From: VFKI01 sp033762075
Lineage (GTDB): Bacteria; Pseudomonadota; Gammaproteobacteria; DSM-16500
DNA length: 64,000 nucleotides
Assembly (NCBI GenBank): GCA_033762075.1
Contig: JANRLY010000013.1
Location: 1-64,000 of the forward strand
Reading direction: 5' to 3'
A program made the translations under genes and the position numbers. Positions 25,443 through 34,590 of this stretch are shown here, in pieces. The notes under the pieces are model-generated. The model searched no databases and was not told where the DNA came from. It saw nothing but the letters and a program-made list of their open reading frames with translations. Every line of letters begins with the position of its first letter. The first letter of the stretch is position 1.

Positions 25443-28049
25443 ATGAGTATCCCAGCTACACCACAAACGATTTATCGTAAAGATTATCAACCGCCTGCAT
25501 TTTTGATTGATCACATAGAACTGACATTTGATATTCATGAAGACTACACCGCGGTCAAATCTCAATTACATTGTCGGCGTCAGACTGAACAAGCTGATTT
25601 GATTTTGAATGGTGAAAATCTTGAATTAACTTCTGTGTTTCTCGATGGACAACCATGTGATTCTAAAACATATGCTGTGACACCGCAGCAACTTACTTTG
25701 TTTAATGTGCCAGCTCAGTGTGTTGTTTCCATCGAAGTGAAAATTCGACCACAAGAAAATACTGCATTAAGCGGTTTATATCGCTCGAGAAATTATTTGT
25801 GTACGCAATGTGAACCTGAAGGTTTTCGTCGCATCACCTATTTTCCTGATCGCCCAGATGTCATGGCAAAATATACAACGACAATGATTGCCGATAAATC
25901 ACAATATCCTATTTTATTATCCAATGGAAATTTAGTAGCCTCGGGAGAGACGCCTGAAGGAAAGCATTGGGTGCGTTGGGAAGATCCCTACAATAAACCC
26001 AGCTATTTATTTGCATTAGTAGCGGGCGATTTTGATTGCTTACAAGATGATTTTGTCACACGTGGTGGTCGTTGCGTGCAATTACGCATTTATGTTGAGA
26101 AAGAATGTCTTGAACAAGCGCATCATGCTATGCGTGCCGTCAAAAAAGCGATGCAATGGGATGAGGAAATCTACGGTTGTGAATATGACCTCGATATTTA
26201 CATGATTGTTGCTGTTAGTGATTTCAACATGGGGGCTATGGAAAATAAAGGCTTAAATATTTTCAATGATAAATATATTTTAGCAAGTCATGAAACAGCC
26301 ACTGACGAAGATTTTTTACATGTCGAAACAGTGATCGCGCACGAATATTTTCACAATTGGACTGGCAATCGCATCACGTGCCGTGATTGGTTTCAATTGA
26401 GCTTGAAAGAAGGGCTGACAATTTTTCGCGAACAATCTTTCACAGAGGATACGACATCTGAAACAGTTTCACGTATCGATGAAGTGGATTATCTTCGCAC
26501 TATACAATTTAGCGAAGATAATGGGCCGCTTGCTCATTCAGTGCGACCAGAATCTTACATCGAGATTAATAATTTTTATACCGCGACCGTTTACAATAAA
26601 GGCTCAGAAGTGATTCGCATGATGCGCACATTAGTGGGTGCTGAAACATTTCAAGCGGGGATGGATTTATATTTTGAGCGACACGATGGTCAAGCTGTTA
26701 CGATTGAGGATTTCGTGCGCGTTCACGAAGATGCTTCTGGGAAAGATTTACAGCAATTTCGCTTATGGTACAGTCAAGCAGGCACCCCGCGAGTTCAAGT
26801 AGAAGACTATTACGATGCAGAAAAAAAATCTTACACGTTGACCTTTAAGCAATCTTGCCCGCCAACACCGGAGCAGCCTACTAAATATCCTTTTCATATC
26901 CCGATTCAAATGGGATTATTGGAAAATGATGGTAGAGAGTTGTTTAATGAGTTGGTTGAATTACGTGAACCAGAAAAAACTATCACTTTAGAAAACATCC
27001 AAAGTAAGCCCGTGCCTTCTTTGTTGCGACAGTTTTCAGCGCCAGTCAAGCTTGAATATGATTATTCAGATGCGGCACTGGCACTATTATTCAAACACGA
27101 TACTGATTATTTTAATCGGCGTGAGGCGGGCGTTCGTTATGCATCGCGTATTGTTTTTCAATTAATGAATAACGCAATATCAATTGTACCTGCTATTTAT
27201 TTAGAGGCGTGTCGCAGTACTTTTCAAACGATGCAACATGATCGATGGCTGCTCTCTCGAATGTTAACAATCCCCTCAGAGAGATATCTTGCTGAACAAA
27301 TGAAAGTGGTGGATGTTGACGGCATTCATTCTGCACGTGAGGTCTTATTAAAAGCGATCGCGACACATCTCAGGGATGATTTATTAGCATCGTATCAAGA
27401 ATTGCAATCGAAAGCTTCGCAAAATCAATTTGATATGCACATTATTGCTGATCGTTCGTTAAAAAATTTCAGTTTGGGTTATTTGATGTTGCTAGAAGAA
27501 TCTGGTATTCATGAAATCGCGTTACAGCAATTTCAAACTGCGTTGGGTCACCAAATGACAGATACGATGGCTGCATTAAAAGCATTGATCAATGTTCCAC
27601 ATTTACGTGATGAAGTTTTAAAAGCTTTTTATGATCGCTGGCATGACCATGCATTGATTGTCGATAAATGGCTGGCATTGCAAGCATCTTCTAAGTTGCC
27701 AGATACTTTAGATCGCATTAAACAATTATTTTTGCATTCTGCATTTGATGTACGCAATCCGAATAAAGTGTATGCGTTGATTGGTACGTTTGGTGCTAAT
27801 CCAATTGTATTTCATCAAGGGAGTGGTGCAGGGTATCAATTTTTAGCGGATGTTATTACACAGCTAGATCACATCAATCCACAAGTTGCTGCGCGCATGT
27901 TAAAGCCACTCACTGATTGGAAACGATACGATTTGAAGCGACAAGTTTTAATGCGTGAAGCTTTAACACGATTGACGAATGCTTCATCTCCAGATATTTA
28001 TGAAATAGTAACGAAAAGTTTAACAACTGAGGAACAATATTATGGTTGA
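25443..28049 (+). CDS. pepN: Aminopeptidase N
   Basis: This M1-family zinc aminopeptidase has 868 residues (E. coli PepN 870). The exopeptidase motif is GAMENKGLNIFNDKY. The zinc site is HEYFHNWTGNRITCRDW, starting at His300, with the downstream Glu in LKEGLTIFREQ. N-terminal YRKDYQPPAFLIDHIELTFD and CTQCEPEGFRRITYFPDRPD match PepN closely. The C-terminal helical domain includes MDKW-like VDKWLALQASS and ends SLTTEEQYYG. It degrades peptides in the cytosol. The open frame goes 282 bases farther upstream into ubiG, but the ATG at 25443 gives the family N-terminus with GGAG twelve bases before it. The stop overlaps fumC by eight bases. Confidence 0.96.
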   Translation: MSIPATPQTIYRKDYQPPAFLIDHIELTFDIHEDYTAVKSQLHCRRQTEQADLILNGENLELTSVFLDGQPCDSKTYAVTPQQLTLFNVPAQCVVSIEVKIRPQENTALSGLYRSRNYLCTQCEPEGFRRITYFPDRPDVMAKYTTTMIADKSQYPILLSNGNLVASGETPEGKHWVRWEDPYNKPSYLFALVAGDFDCLQDDFVTRGGRCVQLRIYVEKECLEQAHHAMRAVKKAMQWDEEIYGCEYDLDIYMIVAVSDFNMGAMENKGLNIFNDKYILASHETATDEDFLHVETVIAHEYFHNWTGNRITCRDWFQLSLKEGLTIFREQSFTEDTTSETVSRIDEVDYLRTIQFSEDNGPLAHSVRPESYIEINNFYTATVYNKGSEVIRMMRTLVGAETFQAGMDLYFERHDGQAVTIEDFVRVHEDASGKDLQQFRLWYSQAGTPRVQVEDYYDAEKKSYTLTFKQSCPPTPEQPTKYPFHIPIQMGLLENDGRELFNELVELREPEKTITLENIQSKPVPSLLRQFSAPVKLEYDYSDAALALLFKHDTDYFNRREAGVRYASRIVFQLMNNAISIVPAIYLEACRSTFQTMQHDRWLLSRMLTIPSERYLAEQMKVVDVDGIHSAREVLLKAIATHLRDDLLASYQELQSKASQNQFDMHIIADRSLKNFSLGYLMLLEESGIHEIALQQFQTALGHQMTDTMAALKALINVPHLRDEVLKAFYDRWHDHALIVDKWLALQASSKLPDTLDRIKQLFLHSAFDVRNPNKVYALIGTFGANPIVFHQGSGAGYQFLADVITQLDHINPQVAARMLKPLTDWKRYDLKRQVLMREALTRLTNASSPDIYEIVTKSLTTEEQYYG

Positions 28050-29439
28050 AACTAAAATGCGAATTGAGTCTGATAGCATGGGCAAGATTGAAGTGCCAGC
28101 GGAAGCGTACTGGGGCGCTCAAACCCAGCGCTCACTCCATCATTTTGCCATTGGCGATAATAAAATGCCTATCGAAGTAATTCATGCTTTTGGCATCTTA
28201 AAAAAGGCTGCTGCAATGGTGAATTATGATTTAGATTTATTATCGAAAGAAAAAATGCAGGCAATTGCAGCAGCTTGTGATGAAATTGTGGCAGGAAAAT
28301 TTGATGACCAATTTCCGCTGAGCGTTTGGCAAACTGGTAGCGGTACGCAAACAAATATGAATGTTAATGAAGTGATTGCGAATCGTGTCATTGAAAAAGC
28401 GAAAGGAGAGCGTGGGAGTAAAAATATCATTCATCCGAATGATGATGTGAATCGCTCACAATCTTCAAATGATACATTCCCAACAGCAATGCATATTTCG
28501 GCAGTCAGAAGTATACTCACAAAATTATTGCCAACAGTACAAAAGTTAAAAGAAGGGTTACTTGAAAAGCAAAAAGCGTTTACACACATTGTTAAAATTG
28601 GTAGGACGCATTTGCAGGATGCTGTGCCATTAACATTGGGCCAAGAATTTTCTGGTTACGTGGCGCAATTAGACTCAGCGATGAAAGCGATTCATTTTTC
28701 ATTGGGTGGGTTATATGAAATTGCGCTGGGTGGTACAGCAGTTGGTACGGGAATTAATTCTCATCCTGAATTTGCGGTGCGTGTCGCAAAAAAAATTGCT
28801 GAGTTAACTGATTTGCCATTTGTGTCTGCACCAAATAAATTTGCAGCGTTAGCTGCACATGATGCATTTGTTTTTGCGAGTGGCGCTGTCAAAATGTTGG
28901 CATGTGCGTTAATGAAAATTGCCAATGATATACGCTGGTCTGGCTCAGGTCCGCGCTCAGGTTTAGGCGAGCTCATTTTACCTGCGAACGAACCAGGGTC
29001 TTCGATAATGCCCGGTAAAGTCAATCCAACTCAGTGTGAAGCTATGACCATGGTGTGTGCGCAAGTTATGGGTAATGATGCAGTGATTAGTTTTGCTGAT
29101 TCACAAGGGAATTTCGAGCTTAATGTTTTCAAGCCTGTCATCATTTATAATTTTTTACAATCAGTGAATTTATTATCAGATGCGATGACAATGTTTAATA
29201 CCTTTTTAGTGAAAGGTTTAGCGGCAGATGAAAAACGCATCAAAGAATTGCTCGACAGCTCATTGATGTTAGTGACAGCACTTGCGCCTACAATTGGTTA
29301 CGATAAGTCCGCGGAAATCGCACATAAAGCTTGGCACGAAGGTACGACTTTGCTTGAGGCGTGTCTCAAATTGGGTTACCTCTCTGAGGCTGAATTCAAA
29401 TCATTGATTAAGCCTGAGAAGATGGTAGGATCAGCGTGA
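28042..29439 (+). CDS. fumC: Fumarate hydratase class II
   Basis: FumC hydrates fumarate to malate in the TCA cycle and is the oxygen-stable, iron-free form. It has 465 residues (E. coli 467). The active-site segments are SGTQTNMNVNEVIANR, RSQSSNDTFPTAMHIS and GRTHLQDAVPLTLGQEFSG. The superfamily signature GSSIMPGKVNPTQCEAM and QGNFELNVFKPVI follow. ATG 28042 has AGGA eight bases upstream inside pepN, so translation is probably coupled. The pepN-fumC overlap suggests an operon. Confidence 0.97.
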   Translation: MVETKMRIESDSMGKIEVPAEAYWGAQTQRSLHHFAIGDNKMPIEVIHAFGILKKAAAMVNYDLDLLSKEKMQAIAAACDEIVAGKFDDQFPLSVWQTGSGTQTNMNVNEVIANRVIEKAKGERGSKNIIHPNDDVNRSQSSNDTFPTAMHISAVRSILTKLLPTVQKLKEGLLEKQKAFTHIVKIGRTHLQDAVPLTLGQEFSGYVAQLDSAMKAIHFSLGGLYEIALGGTAVGTGINSHPEFAVRVAKKIAELTDLPFVSAPNKFAALAAHDAFVFASGAVKMLACALMKIANDIRWSGSGPRSGLGELILPANEPGSSIMPGKVNPTQCEAMTMVCAQVMGNDAVISFADSQGNFELNVFKPVIIYNFLQSVNLLSDAMTMFNTFLVKGLAADEKRIKELLDSSLMLVTALAPTIGYDKSAEIAHKAWHEGTTLLEACLKLGYLSEAEFKSLIKPEKMVGSA

Positions 29440-29485
29440 TAAATCCCTTTTTCAAAGAAGGAAGACTTAATGATTAGAGGTTCAT

Positions 29486-30574
29486 ATGCGTAAAGTATTC
29501 AATTTCAGTCCTGGGCCTGCCATGTTGCCTGAAGAAGTGTTAGTGCAGGCGCAAAGTGAAATGCTAGATTGGCATGGCACAGGCATGTCGATCATGGAAT
29601 TGGGGCATCGTGGGGATGATTTTAAACATGTCGCAGAACAAGCCGAACATGATCTGCGCGAATTAATGGCTATTCCTAAAAATTACCAAGTATTATTTAT
29701 TGCCGGCGGTGCTTCAACACAATTTGGTATGGTGCCGATGAATTTATCGAACGGTAAAAAGTCGGCAGATTATTTTGATACAGGAATTTGGTCTAAAAAA
29801 GCAATTGACGAAGCAAAACGCTATATTCATGTTGATGTTGTGGGTGCGACTGAAATTCATAAAAATGAATTGCATATTGTGCCGCCTGCTCGTTGGAAAT
29901 TAAATCCAAATGCTGCTTGGGTACATTACACACCGAATGAAACCATCGAAGGTATCGAATTTCACAATATTCCTGAAACAAATGGTGTACCCTTAGTTGC
30001 TGATATGACGTCTTATATTTTATCACGCTCCATTGATGTGAGTCGTTTCGGCATTATTTATGCAGGCGCTCAGAAAAATTTAGGGCAAGCAGGGATTACC
30101 GTTGTCATTATTCGTGATGACTTAATCCGCGAACCTTTACCACATACACCTACGTTATGGACATACAAAATTCAAGCTGAGAATAAATCTTTTTACAATA
30201 CGCCACCTACGTTTGCATGGTACATCACGGGTCTTGTGCTCTCGTGGATGAAAAAAAATGGTGGTGTCGCTGCTTTTGAAAAAATGAATGTGCGTAAAGC
30301 AGAAAAGCTCTATCAATACATCGATTCCAATAATGATTTTTATATCAATGCGATTCATCCTGATTGTCGTTCTCGTTCGAATGTGCCTTTTAATTTAGTT
30401 CACGGCGATCTCACTGATAAATTTCTCAAGACTGCACAAGAAGCAGGCTTGACTAATTTAAAAGGCCATCGATTAGCTGGTGGCGTGCGTGCAAGTATTT
30501 ATAACGCTATGCCAGAAACCGGTGTTGATAAATTAATTGAGTTTATGACGGATTTTGCGAAGAAGAATGGGTAA
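29486..30574 (+). CDS. serC: Phosphoserine aminotransferase
   Basis: SerC converts 3-phosphohydroxypyruvate and glutamate to phosphoserine (serine synthesis) and acts in pyridoxal phosphate synthesis. It has 362 residues, as in E. coli. Motifs include FNFSPGPAMLPEEVL, MSIMELGHRGDDF, FIAGGASTQFGMVPMNL and the PLP-lysine region FGIIYAGAQKNLGQAGIT. RSRSNVPFNL and GHRLAGGVRASIYNAM follow near the C-terminus. GAGG lies six bases before ATG 29486. It follows fumC by 46 bases. A dispersed repeat begins seven bases after the stop. Confidence 0.97.
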   Translation: MRKVFNFSPGPAMLPEEVLVQAQSEMLDWHGTGMSIMELGHRGDDFKHVAEQAEHDLRELMAIPKNYQVLFIAGGASTQFGMVPMNLSNGKKSADYFDTGIWSKKAIDEAKRYIHVDVVGATEIHKNELHIVPPARWKLNPNAAWVHYTPNETIEGIEFHNIPETNGVPLVADMTSYILSRSIDVSRFGIIYAGAQKNLGQAGITVVIIRDDLIREPLPHTPTLWTYKIQAENKSFYNTPPTFAWYITGLVLSWMKKNGGVAAFEKMNVRKAEKLYQYIDSNNDFYINAIHPDCRSRSNVPFNLVHGDLTDKFLKTAQEAGLTNLKGHRLAGGVRASIYNAMPETGVDKLIEFMTDFAKKNG

Positions 30575-30580
30575 GGTTAC

Positions 30581-30669
30581 CGTCATTGCGAGGAAGGCGG
30601 AGCCGTTTTGACGAAGCAACCCAGTTTTTGGATTGCCACGACCAAACGCTTCGCGGTCTCGCAATGACG
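30581..30669. repeat. Dispersed palindromic element, copy 2 (CGTCATTGCGAG family)
   Basis: This 89-bp element is bounded by perfect 12-bp inverted ends, CGTCATTGCGAG and CTCGCAATGACG. Bases 30631-30669 are the exact reverse complement of 46625-46663 (39 of 39 bases). The interior contains CAACCCAGTTTTTGGATTGC, a second partial inverted repeat. It lies immediately after serC, so it may also shape the 3' end of that transcript. No target-site duplication is obvious. Confidence 0.88.
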
Positions 30670-30705
30670 TGCTAAGCGAATGTTTTTTTATTCGGATACA
30701 ATGAA

Positions 30706-31101
30706 ATGAATCATTATTCCGGTTTCACTTTCCTCGAAATTCTAGTAAGCTTATTTCTCTTATCGATTGCCTTATTTGGTTTAGATGTTATCCATTTGCG
30801 CACATTGCGCGATACACAATCCGCCTGGTATTTTTCACTCGCAACGCTTCAACTTAATAATCTCTCTGAACAATTACATGCTATGCATTCAGAGAGTGAA
30901 TTAGCGGCGATAATTCAAGAATGGAATATGCAAAATCAAAATGTATTACCAAAAGGGCGAGGTAGTGTGGTAAAAAATTCTGCTACTTATCAAGTGACAA
31001 TTGCTTGGGGAAATGATTCAGCGCCATGCACACACAATCACATCGACATTTCAGGCTGTCTCAGAGAAGACATACCGTTGGCAGTACACTCATTGAATTG
31101 A
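30706..31101 (+). CDS. Type IV pilus minor pilin, PilV-like
   Basis: The 131-residue protein begins with a short basic leader and the type IV prepilin motif GFTFLEILVSLFLLSIALFG, cleaved after Gly with the conserved Glu at position 5 of the mature chain. PilD would process it. The C-terminal globular part is short and ends ISGCLREDIPLAVHSLN. The family includes PilV, and the size and gene order point there. ATG 30706 has no good ribosome-binding site. It overlaps the next pilin frame by about 76 bases, which is unusual. Confidence 0.8.
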   Translation: MNHYSGFTFLEILVSLFLLSIALFGLDVIHLRTLRDTQSAWYFSLATLQLNNLSEQLHAMHSESELAAIIQEWNMQNQNVLPKGRGSVVKNSATYQVTIAWGNDSAPCTHNHIDISGCLREDIPLAVHSLN

Positions 31102-31802
31102 TGGTGTCGTTGTTGATTGCATTGAGTGTTGTGGTTGTTGTATTTCAAATGTATCTTGCTTCTCAAAAAAACCTAGCTTATATCACTGAGCTCTCCGCTT
31201 TACAAAATCGCACGCGTTTATTGTATGATTTGTTACGAAACAGTATTCAACAAGCAGGATATACAGGATGCGGCCAATATTATTGGCCTTTTCCCGTGAT
31301 TGATACACATCCTGATCCTGAAAGTAAAATACATTCTGATACATTGACACTTTGGCATGCTAGTGTTGAAAGTGTTTTATTAGCTCGTCGCATGCGTGGC
31401 CATGGTGTTTTTTATCTACCGAATACTTTTTTAGTTTTTCCTCAAGATCAATTGCTTATTACCAATTGTTCGCATACTGAAATTATAACAGTTAAAAGTG
31501 TCAGCCAAGCCTTGCATCAACAATTCAAAATTATACCAATGCGAGCACTGACTTATCTTTATGATGTCAATGCTGAAATACATATCCTCGAGCGCGACAC
31601 TTATTTTGTGGGTGAGACTGAGCGTGGTGTCGATACTTTATTTGTTCGCTCTCTTAATGGGGATAAAGATGAGGTCGCAGAGTATGTCAATCAAATGCAA
31701 ATAATGCATAAGGATCATGATCGACTGTCTGTCAAATTTAATCTAGCAACACACTCATTTTATAAGATCATATTTTTAGATGTTGAGTTGAAAAATGCAT
31801 AA
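31026..31802 (+). CDS. Type IV pilus minor pilin, PilW-like
   Basis: This 258-residue protein has a prepilin-like N-terminus, VGSTLIELMVSLLIALSVVV, in which Gly-Ser marks the cleavage point and Glu sits at mature position 5. The leader is long (19 residues) if translation begins at ATG 31026. A later non-ATG start, such as CTG 31056, would shorten it, and the sequence cannot settle this. The remaining domain resembles PilW in length and in LRNSIQQAGYTGCGQ, a typical segment. Its start lies inside the PilV-like gene and its stop overlaps the third pilin gene by eight bases. Confidence 0.8.
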   Translation: MHTQSHRHFRLSQRRHTVGSTLIELMVSLLIALSVVVVVFQMYLASQKNLAYITELSALQNRTRLLYDLLRNSIQQAGYTGCGQYYWPFPVIDTHPDPESKIHSDTLTLWHASVESVLLARRMRGHGVFYLPNTFLVFPQDQLLITNCSHTEIITVKSVSQALHQQFKIIPMRALTYLYDVNAEIHILERDTYFVGETERGVDTLFVRSLNGDKDEVAEYVNQMQIMHKDHDRLSVKFNLATHSFYKIIFLDVELKNA

Positions 31803-32319
31803 ATCAAAGGGTTTTATACTGGTTTCATTACTTATTATTCTACAAATATTAGCTTTGTTAGGGTGGTATACGATTCAAAATACAATTTTGCACTTAAGAG
31901 CGAGTCATAATGATTTTCAAAGACACAGCATAGAAGTCTCGGCAGAGGATAGATTAAATTTCATCGAAAATCAGGCGCTCCAAGAAGCGCCAACTTGTTT
32001 GACGCCAATCACAACATTATCTGCGCTCAAAATGCACACACTAGATTGGTGGCAATCTAAAGCAGTGTGCCATGCAGTAAATTTTTTATACCATTTTGAT
32101 TATATTTTTGAAAATCTTGGTGAAAATCCATGTTCTCTGATTCAAAATCCAGGTACCATTGCGCAGTATCTCAGAATCACATTGAAGACAACGGACCCAT
32201 TACATGAAACAACGTTGTTTTTGCAAAGTATTATTGCGAAACCAGTTCATTCATCCGATCCTTGTCTTGAACAGCAAGAAATAATATTGCCTGGCCGGCA
32301 ATCGTGGATAAAAAGCTAA
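31795..32319 (+). CDS. Type IV pilus assembly protein, PilX-like
   Basis: The 174-residue protein begins MHKSKGFILVSLLIILQILA, a basic leader, Gly cleavage point and hydrophobic helix, as in PilX. The usual Glu5 is absent, as in many PilX proteins. Four Cys occur in the C-terminal part, and the segment HSIEVSAEDRLNFIENQA resembles the PilX start of the globular domain. It overlaps the PilW-like gene by eight bases and ends 14 bases before the SDR gene. No PilY1, FimT or PilE genes are seen here, so this looks like a compact three-gene minor-pilin set. Confidence 0.7.
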   Translation: MHKSKGFILVSLLIILQILALLGWYTIQNTILHLRASHNDFQRHSIEVSAEDRLNFIENQALQEAPTCLTPITTLSALKMHTLDWWQSKAVCHAVNFLYHFDYIFENLGENPCSLIQNPGTIAQYLRITLKTTDPLHETTLFLQSIIAKPVHSSDPCLEQQEIILPGRQSWIKS

Positions 32320-32332
32320 AGGAGATTTTATC

Positions 32333-33154
32333 GTGTCAGAAACTTTAAAAAATAAAGTGATTCTTATTACTGGTTCAAGTCGCGGCATTGGTCGGGAAAT
32401 TGCCCTTCGTGCTGCTAAGGATGGTGCAAAAATCATTATCGCAGCTAAAACCAATATGCCGCATCCAAAACTCGAAGGAACGATCCATACGGTTGCTAAA
32501 GAAGTTGAGCAAGCCGGTGGCGAAGCTTTTCCGATAGTGTTAGATGTACGCGATGAAGAGTCTATTCAAGAAGCCATTCAAAAATCAGTGGATCATTTTG
32601 GCGGTATCGATATTTTGGTAAATAATGCCAGTGCAATTTTTATGGCTCCCACTTTAGATACACCTGCAAAACGTTTTGATTTAATGTTTTCTGTGAATGT
32701 GCGCGGCACTTTTCTCTGTTCACAAGCGTGTTTGCCGTGGTTAAAAAAATCAACGAATCCTCATATTCTCAATTTATCACCTCCCTTAAATATGCAAGCC
32801 AAATGGTTTAAAGATTACTTGGCTTATACAATGTCTAAGTATGGCATGAGTATGTGTGTGCTCGGTATGGCAGAAGAATTTCGTTCTACTCATGTTGCAG
32901 TCAATGCGTTATGGCCGAAGACAACAATTGCTACAGCTGCTATTGCTGTTAATTTTCCTGCGCCTATTTTACGCGCTAGCCGTAAGCCTTCTATTATGGC
33001 GGATGCTGCACACGTTATTTTGACTAGTGATAGCAAAAAAGTCACAGGCAATTTTTTTATCGATGAAGATGTTTTAAAAAATCATGGTAAAACAGATTTT
33101 ACCGAATACGCAATGGATCCCAATGCCCAATTATACCCAGATTTATTTTTGTAG
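32333..33154 (+). CDS. Short-chain dehydrogenase/reductase (HSDL2-like)
   Basis: This 273-residue SDR has NAD(P)-binding ILITGSSRGIGREIALRAAK, then ILVNNASAIFMAPTL, the catalytic Ser in NLSPPLNMQAKWF and YTMSKYGM with Tyr and Lys. The pattern NMPHPKLEGTIHTVAKEVEQ and the C-terminal HVILTSDSKKVTGNFFIDED are characteristic of the HSDL2 branch, which in animals is linked to fatty-acid metabolism. The start is GTG 32333 with AAGGAGA upstream. It is a cytosolic oxidoreductase. The substrate is unknown. It follows the pilin genes by 14 bases and may share their transcript. Confidence 0.88.
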   Translation: MSETLKNKVILITGSSRGIGREIALRAAKDGAKIIIAAKTNMPHPKLEGTIHTVAKEVEQAGGEAFPIVLDVRDEESIQEAIQKSVDHFGGIDILVNNASAIFMAPTLDTPAKRFDLMFSVNVRGTFLCSQACLPWLKKSTNPHILNLSPPLNMQAKWFKDYLAYTMSKYGMSMCVLGMAEEFRSTHVAVNALWPKTTIATAAIAVNFPAPILRASRKPSIMADAAHVILTSDSKKVTGNFFIDEDVLKNHGKTDFTEYAMDPNAQLYPDLFL

Positions 33155-33162
33155 AGTGCCCC

Positions 33163-34017
33163 ATGTATAAAACAGCAAGTCTCATACCAGACGCTTTTGC
33201 AGTTATTGTCAATAAATCTACTGAAGCACCGTTTATGGGAAAGTATACTGACTCTCATGAAAAGGGGACTTGGTTGTGTCGTCAATGTGGTTTAGCATTA
33301 TTTCGCTCTGATTCAAAATTTGCTTCAGGATGTGGCTGGCCATCCTTTTTTGCATCTATTACAGATCATGTGAAAGAATCTCCTGACGCAGATGGTCGAC
33401 GCACTGAAATTCTCTGCAAACGCTGTAATGCGCATTTAGGTCATGTTTTTCGCGGTGAAGGTTTTACGAAAGAAAATCTCAGACATTGCGTTAATTCTTG
33501 TAGTTTAGATTTTGTGACAGATTTAACTGTCGCAGACACAGAGGAAGCCATTTTTGCGGCTGGATGTTTTTGGGGTGTCGAGTCTCTTTTTAAACAATTA
33601 AAAGGAGTTGTTGGCACGGAGGTGGGTTATACCGGTGGCCATGTTAACAATCCTTCATATCAAGATGTTTGCCGCGGTGATACCGGTCATTTCGAAGCAA
33701 TTCGTGTTTTATACGATCCTCGCCAAATTGATTTTGAGAGTATAACGAAATACTTTTTTGAAATTCATGATTTCACACAAGCGAATGGCCAAGGCCCTGA
33801 TATCGGCGAGCAATATCAAAGCGCAGTTTTTGTGTATGACGAGCAGCAAAAGCAAATTGTTCAATCACTTATTCAGCAATTGCAAAATAAAAATGTCTCA
33901 GTGGCGACGCAAATATTTCCAGCACAACCTTTTTGGCCAGCTGAAGCATACCATCAATTATATTATGAAAAAAATGGCAAAACGCCGTACTGTCATGTTT
34001 GGACAAAACGATTTTAA
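33163..34017 (+). CDS. msrBA: Peptide methionine sulfoxide reductase, fused MsrB-MsrA
   Basis: The 284-residue fusion repairs both R and S methionine sulfoxide. Residues 1-120 are MsrB, with two zinc CxxC pairs (CRQC and CKRC), the region FASGCGWPSFFASI, and the catalytic Cys in LRHCVNSCSLDF. Residues 125-284 are MsrA, with the active Cys135 in AAGCFWGVESLF. VGTEVGYTGGHVNNPSYQDV, HFEAIRVLYDP and IGEQYQSAVFVYDEQQK follow. The B-then-A order is the reverse of the more common MsrA-MsrB fusion. It has no signal peptide, so it is probably cytosolic. It starts eight bases after the SDR gene. Confidence 0.95.
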   Translation: MYKTASLIPDAFAVIVNKSTEAPFMGKYTDSHEKGTWLCRQCGLALFRSDSKFASGCGWPSFFASITDHVKESPDADGRRTEILCKRCNAHLGHVFRGEGFTKENLRHCVNSCSLDFVTDLTVADTEEAIFAAGCFWGVESLFKQLKGVVGTEVGYTGGHVNNPSYQDVCRGDTGHFEAIRVLYDPRQIDFESITKYFFEIHDFTQANGQGPDIGEQYQSAVFVYDEQQKQIVQSLIQQLQNKNVSVATQIFPAQPFWPAEAYHQLYYEKNGKTPYCHVWTKRF

Positions 34018-34032
34018 TAGAGGAGTTTCCTT

Positions 34033-34500
34033 GTGACCTTAGAGCTATTTGAAGAGATAACCTTATTGCAGAATAGAGAGAGATATACCCATGAAGTCTT
34101 AGATATCATTAGTGGGCAGGGACGAAATATTGAAAATTTAGCGCCTGCTTTTAAAAAATTTATTGAGTATGAAAAAACGATCTCAGCAAATGAGATGCAT
34201 GTTACGAATACATTGTTCTTTGATACAATCAATTTTTTGTATAAATTAGGTAATGAAAATGCAGATAGAGTAGCTAAAAAAATTTGTTGTACTATTGGAA
34301 GTAAGCGAGCCAATACTTTCTTATCAGATTTGACTAACAAAAATCCTTACGATCGATCATATCATCCTATAGCCTGTTATGTTAAAAAACACTTTCAAAG
34401 CAAGCCGCCTTCGCAATCTAAAAATGTTTTATTTAATCAAAAAGTCTCGAATTTCCCTTCGTTGATTAAACATAATAAAACCAGGAATTATCACGGCTAA
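34033..34500 (+). CDS. Hypothetical protein, 155 aa
   Basis: I do not recognise this small soluble protein. It is mostly helical with mixed charge in residues 1-110 and has a basic, Ser/Asn/Lys-rich tail (residues 115-155). It begins at GTG 34033 with AGGAG seven bases upstream, and starts 16 bases after the msrBA stop, so it is likely in the same operon. Two Cys sit together in KKICCTIGS. Nothing indicates function. Confidence 0.65.
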   Translation: MTLELFEEITLLQNRERYTHEVLDIISGQGRNIENLAPAFKKFIEYEKTISANEMHVTNTLFFDTINFLYKLGNENADRVAKKICCTIGSKRANTFLSDLTNKNPYDRSYHPIACYVKKHFQSKPPSQSKNVLFNQKVSNFPSLIKHNKTRNYHG

Positions 34501-34511
34501 ATACGGAGTTT

Positions 34512-34533
34512 ACCCTGAGCGTAGTCGAAGGGT
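34512..34533. repeat. Short repeat containing CTGAGCGTAGTCGAAGGG
   Basis: The motif ACCCTGAGCGTAGTCGAAGG is an imperfect palindrome that is found dispersed in many bacterial genomes. It lies between the convergent ends of the small orphan gene and the large flavoprotein gene and is followed by TGGCCTCGCAACGACGAG, which resembles a degraded terminus of the CGTCATTGCGAG repeats. The assignment rests on motif familiarity, not a copy count. Confidence 0.5.
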
Positions 34534-34590
34534 GGCCTCGCAACGACGAGTTCTTCTCGCAGTTCACCGAGTGCCTCCCACTTTTATTTC

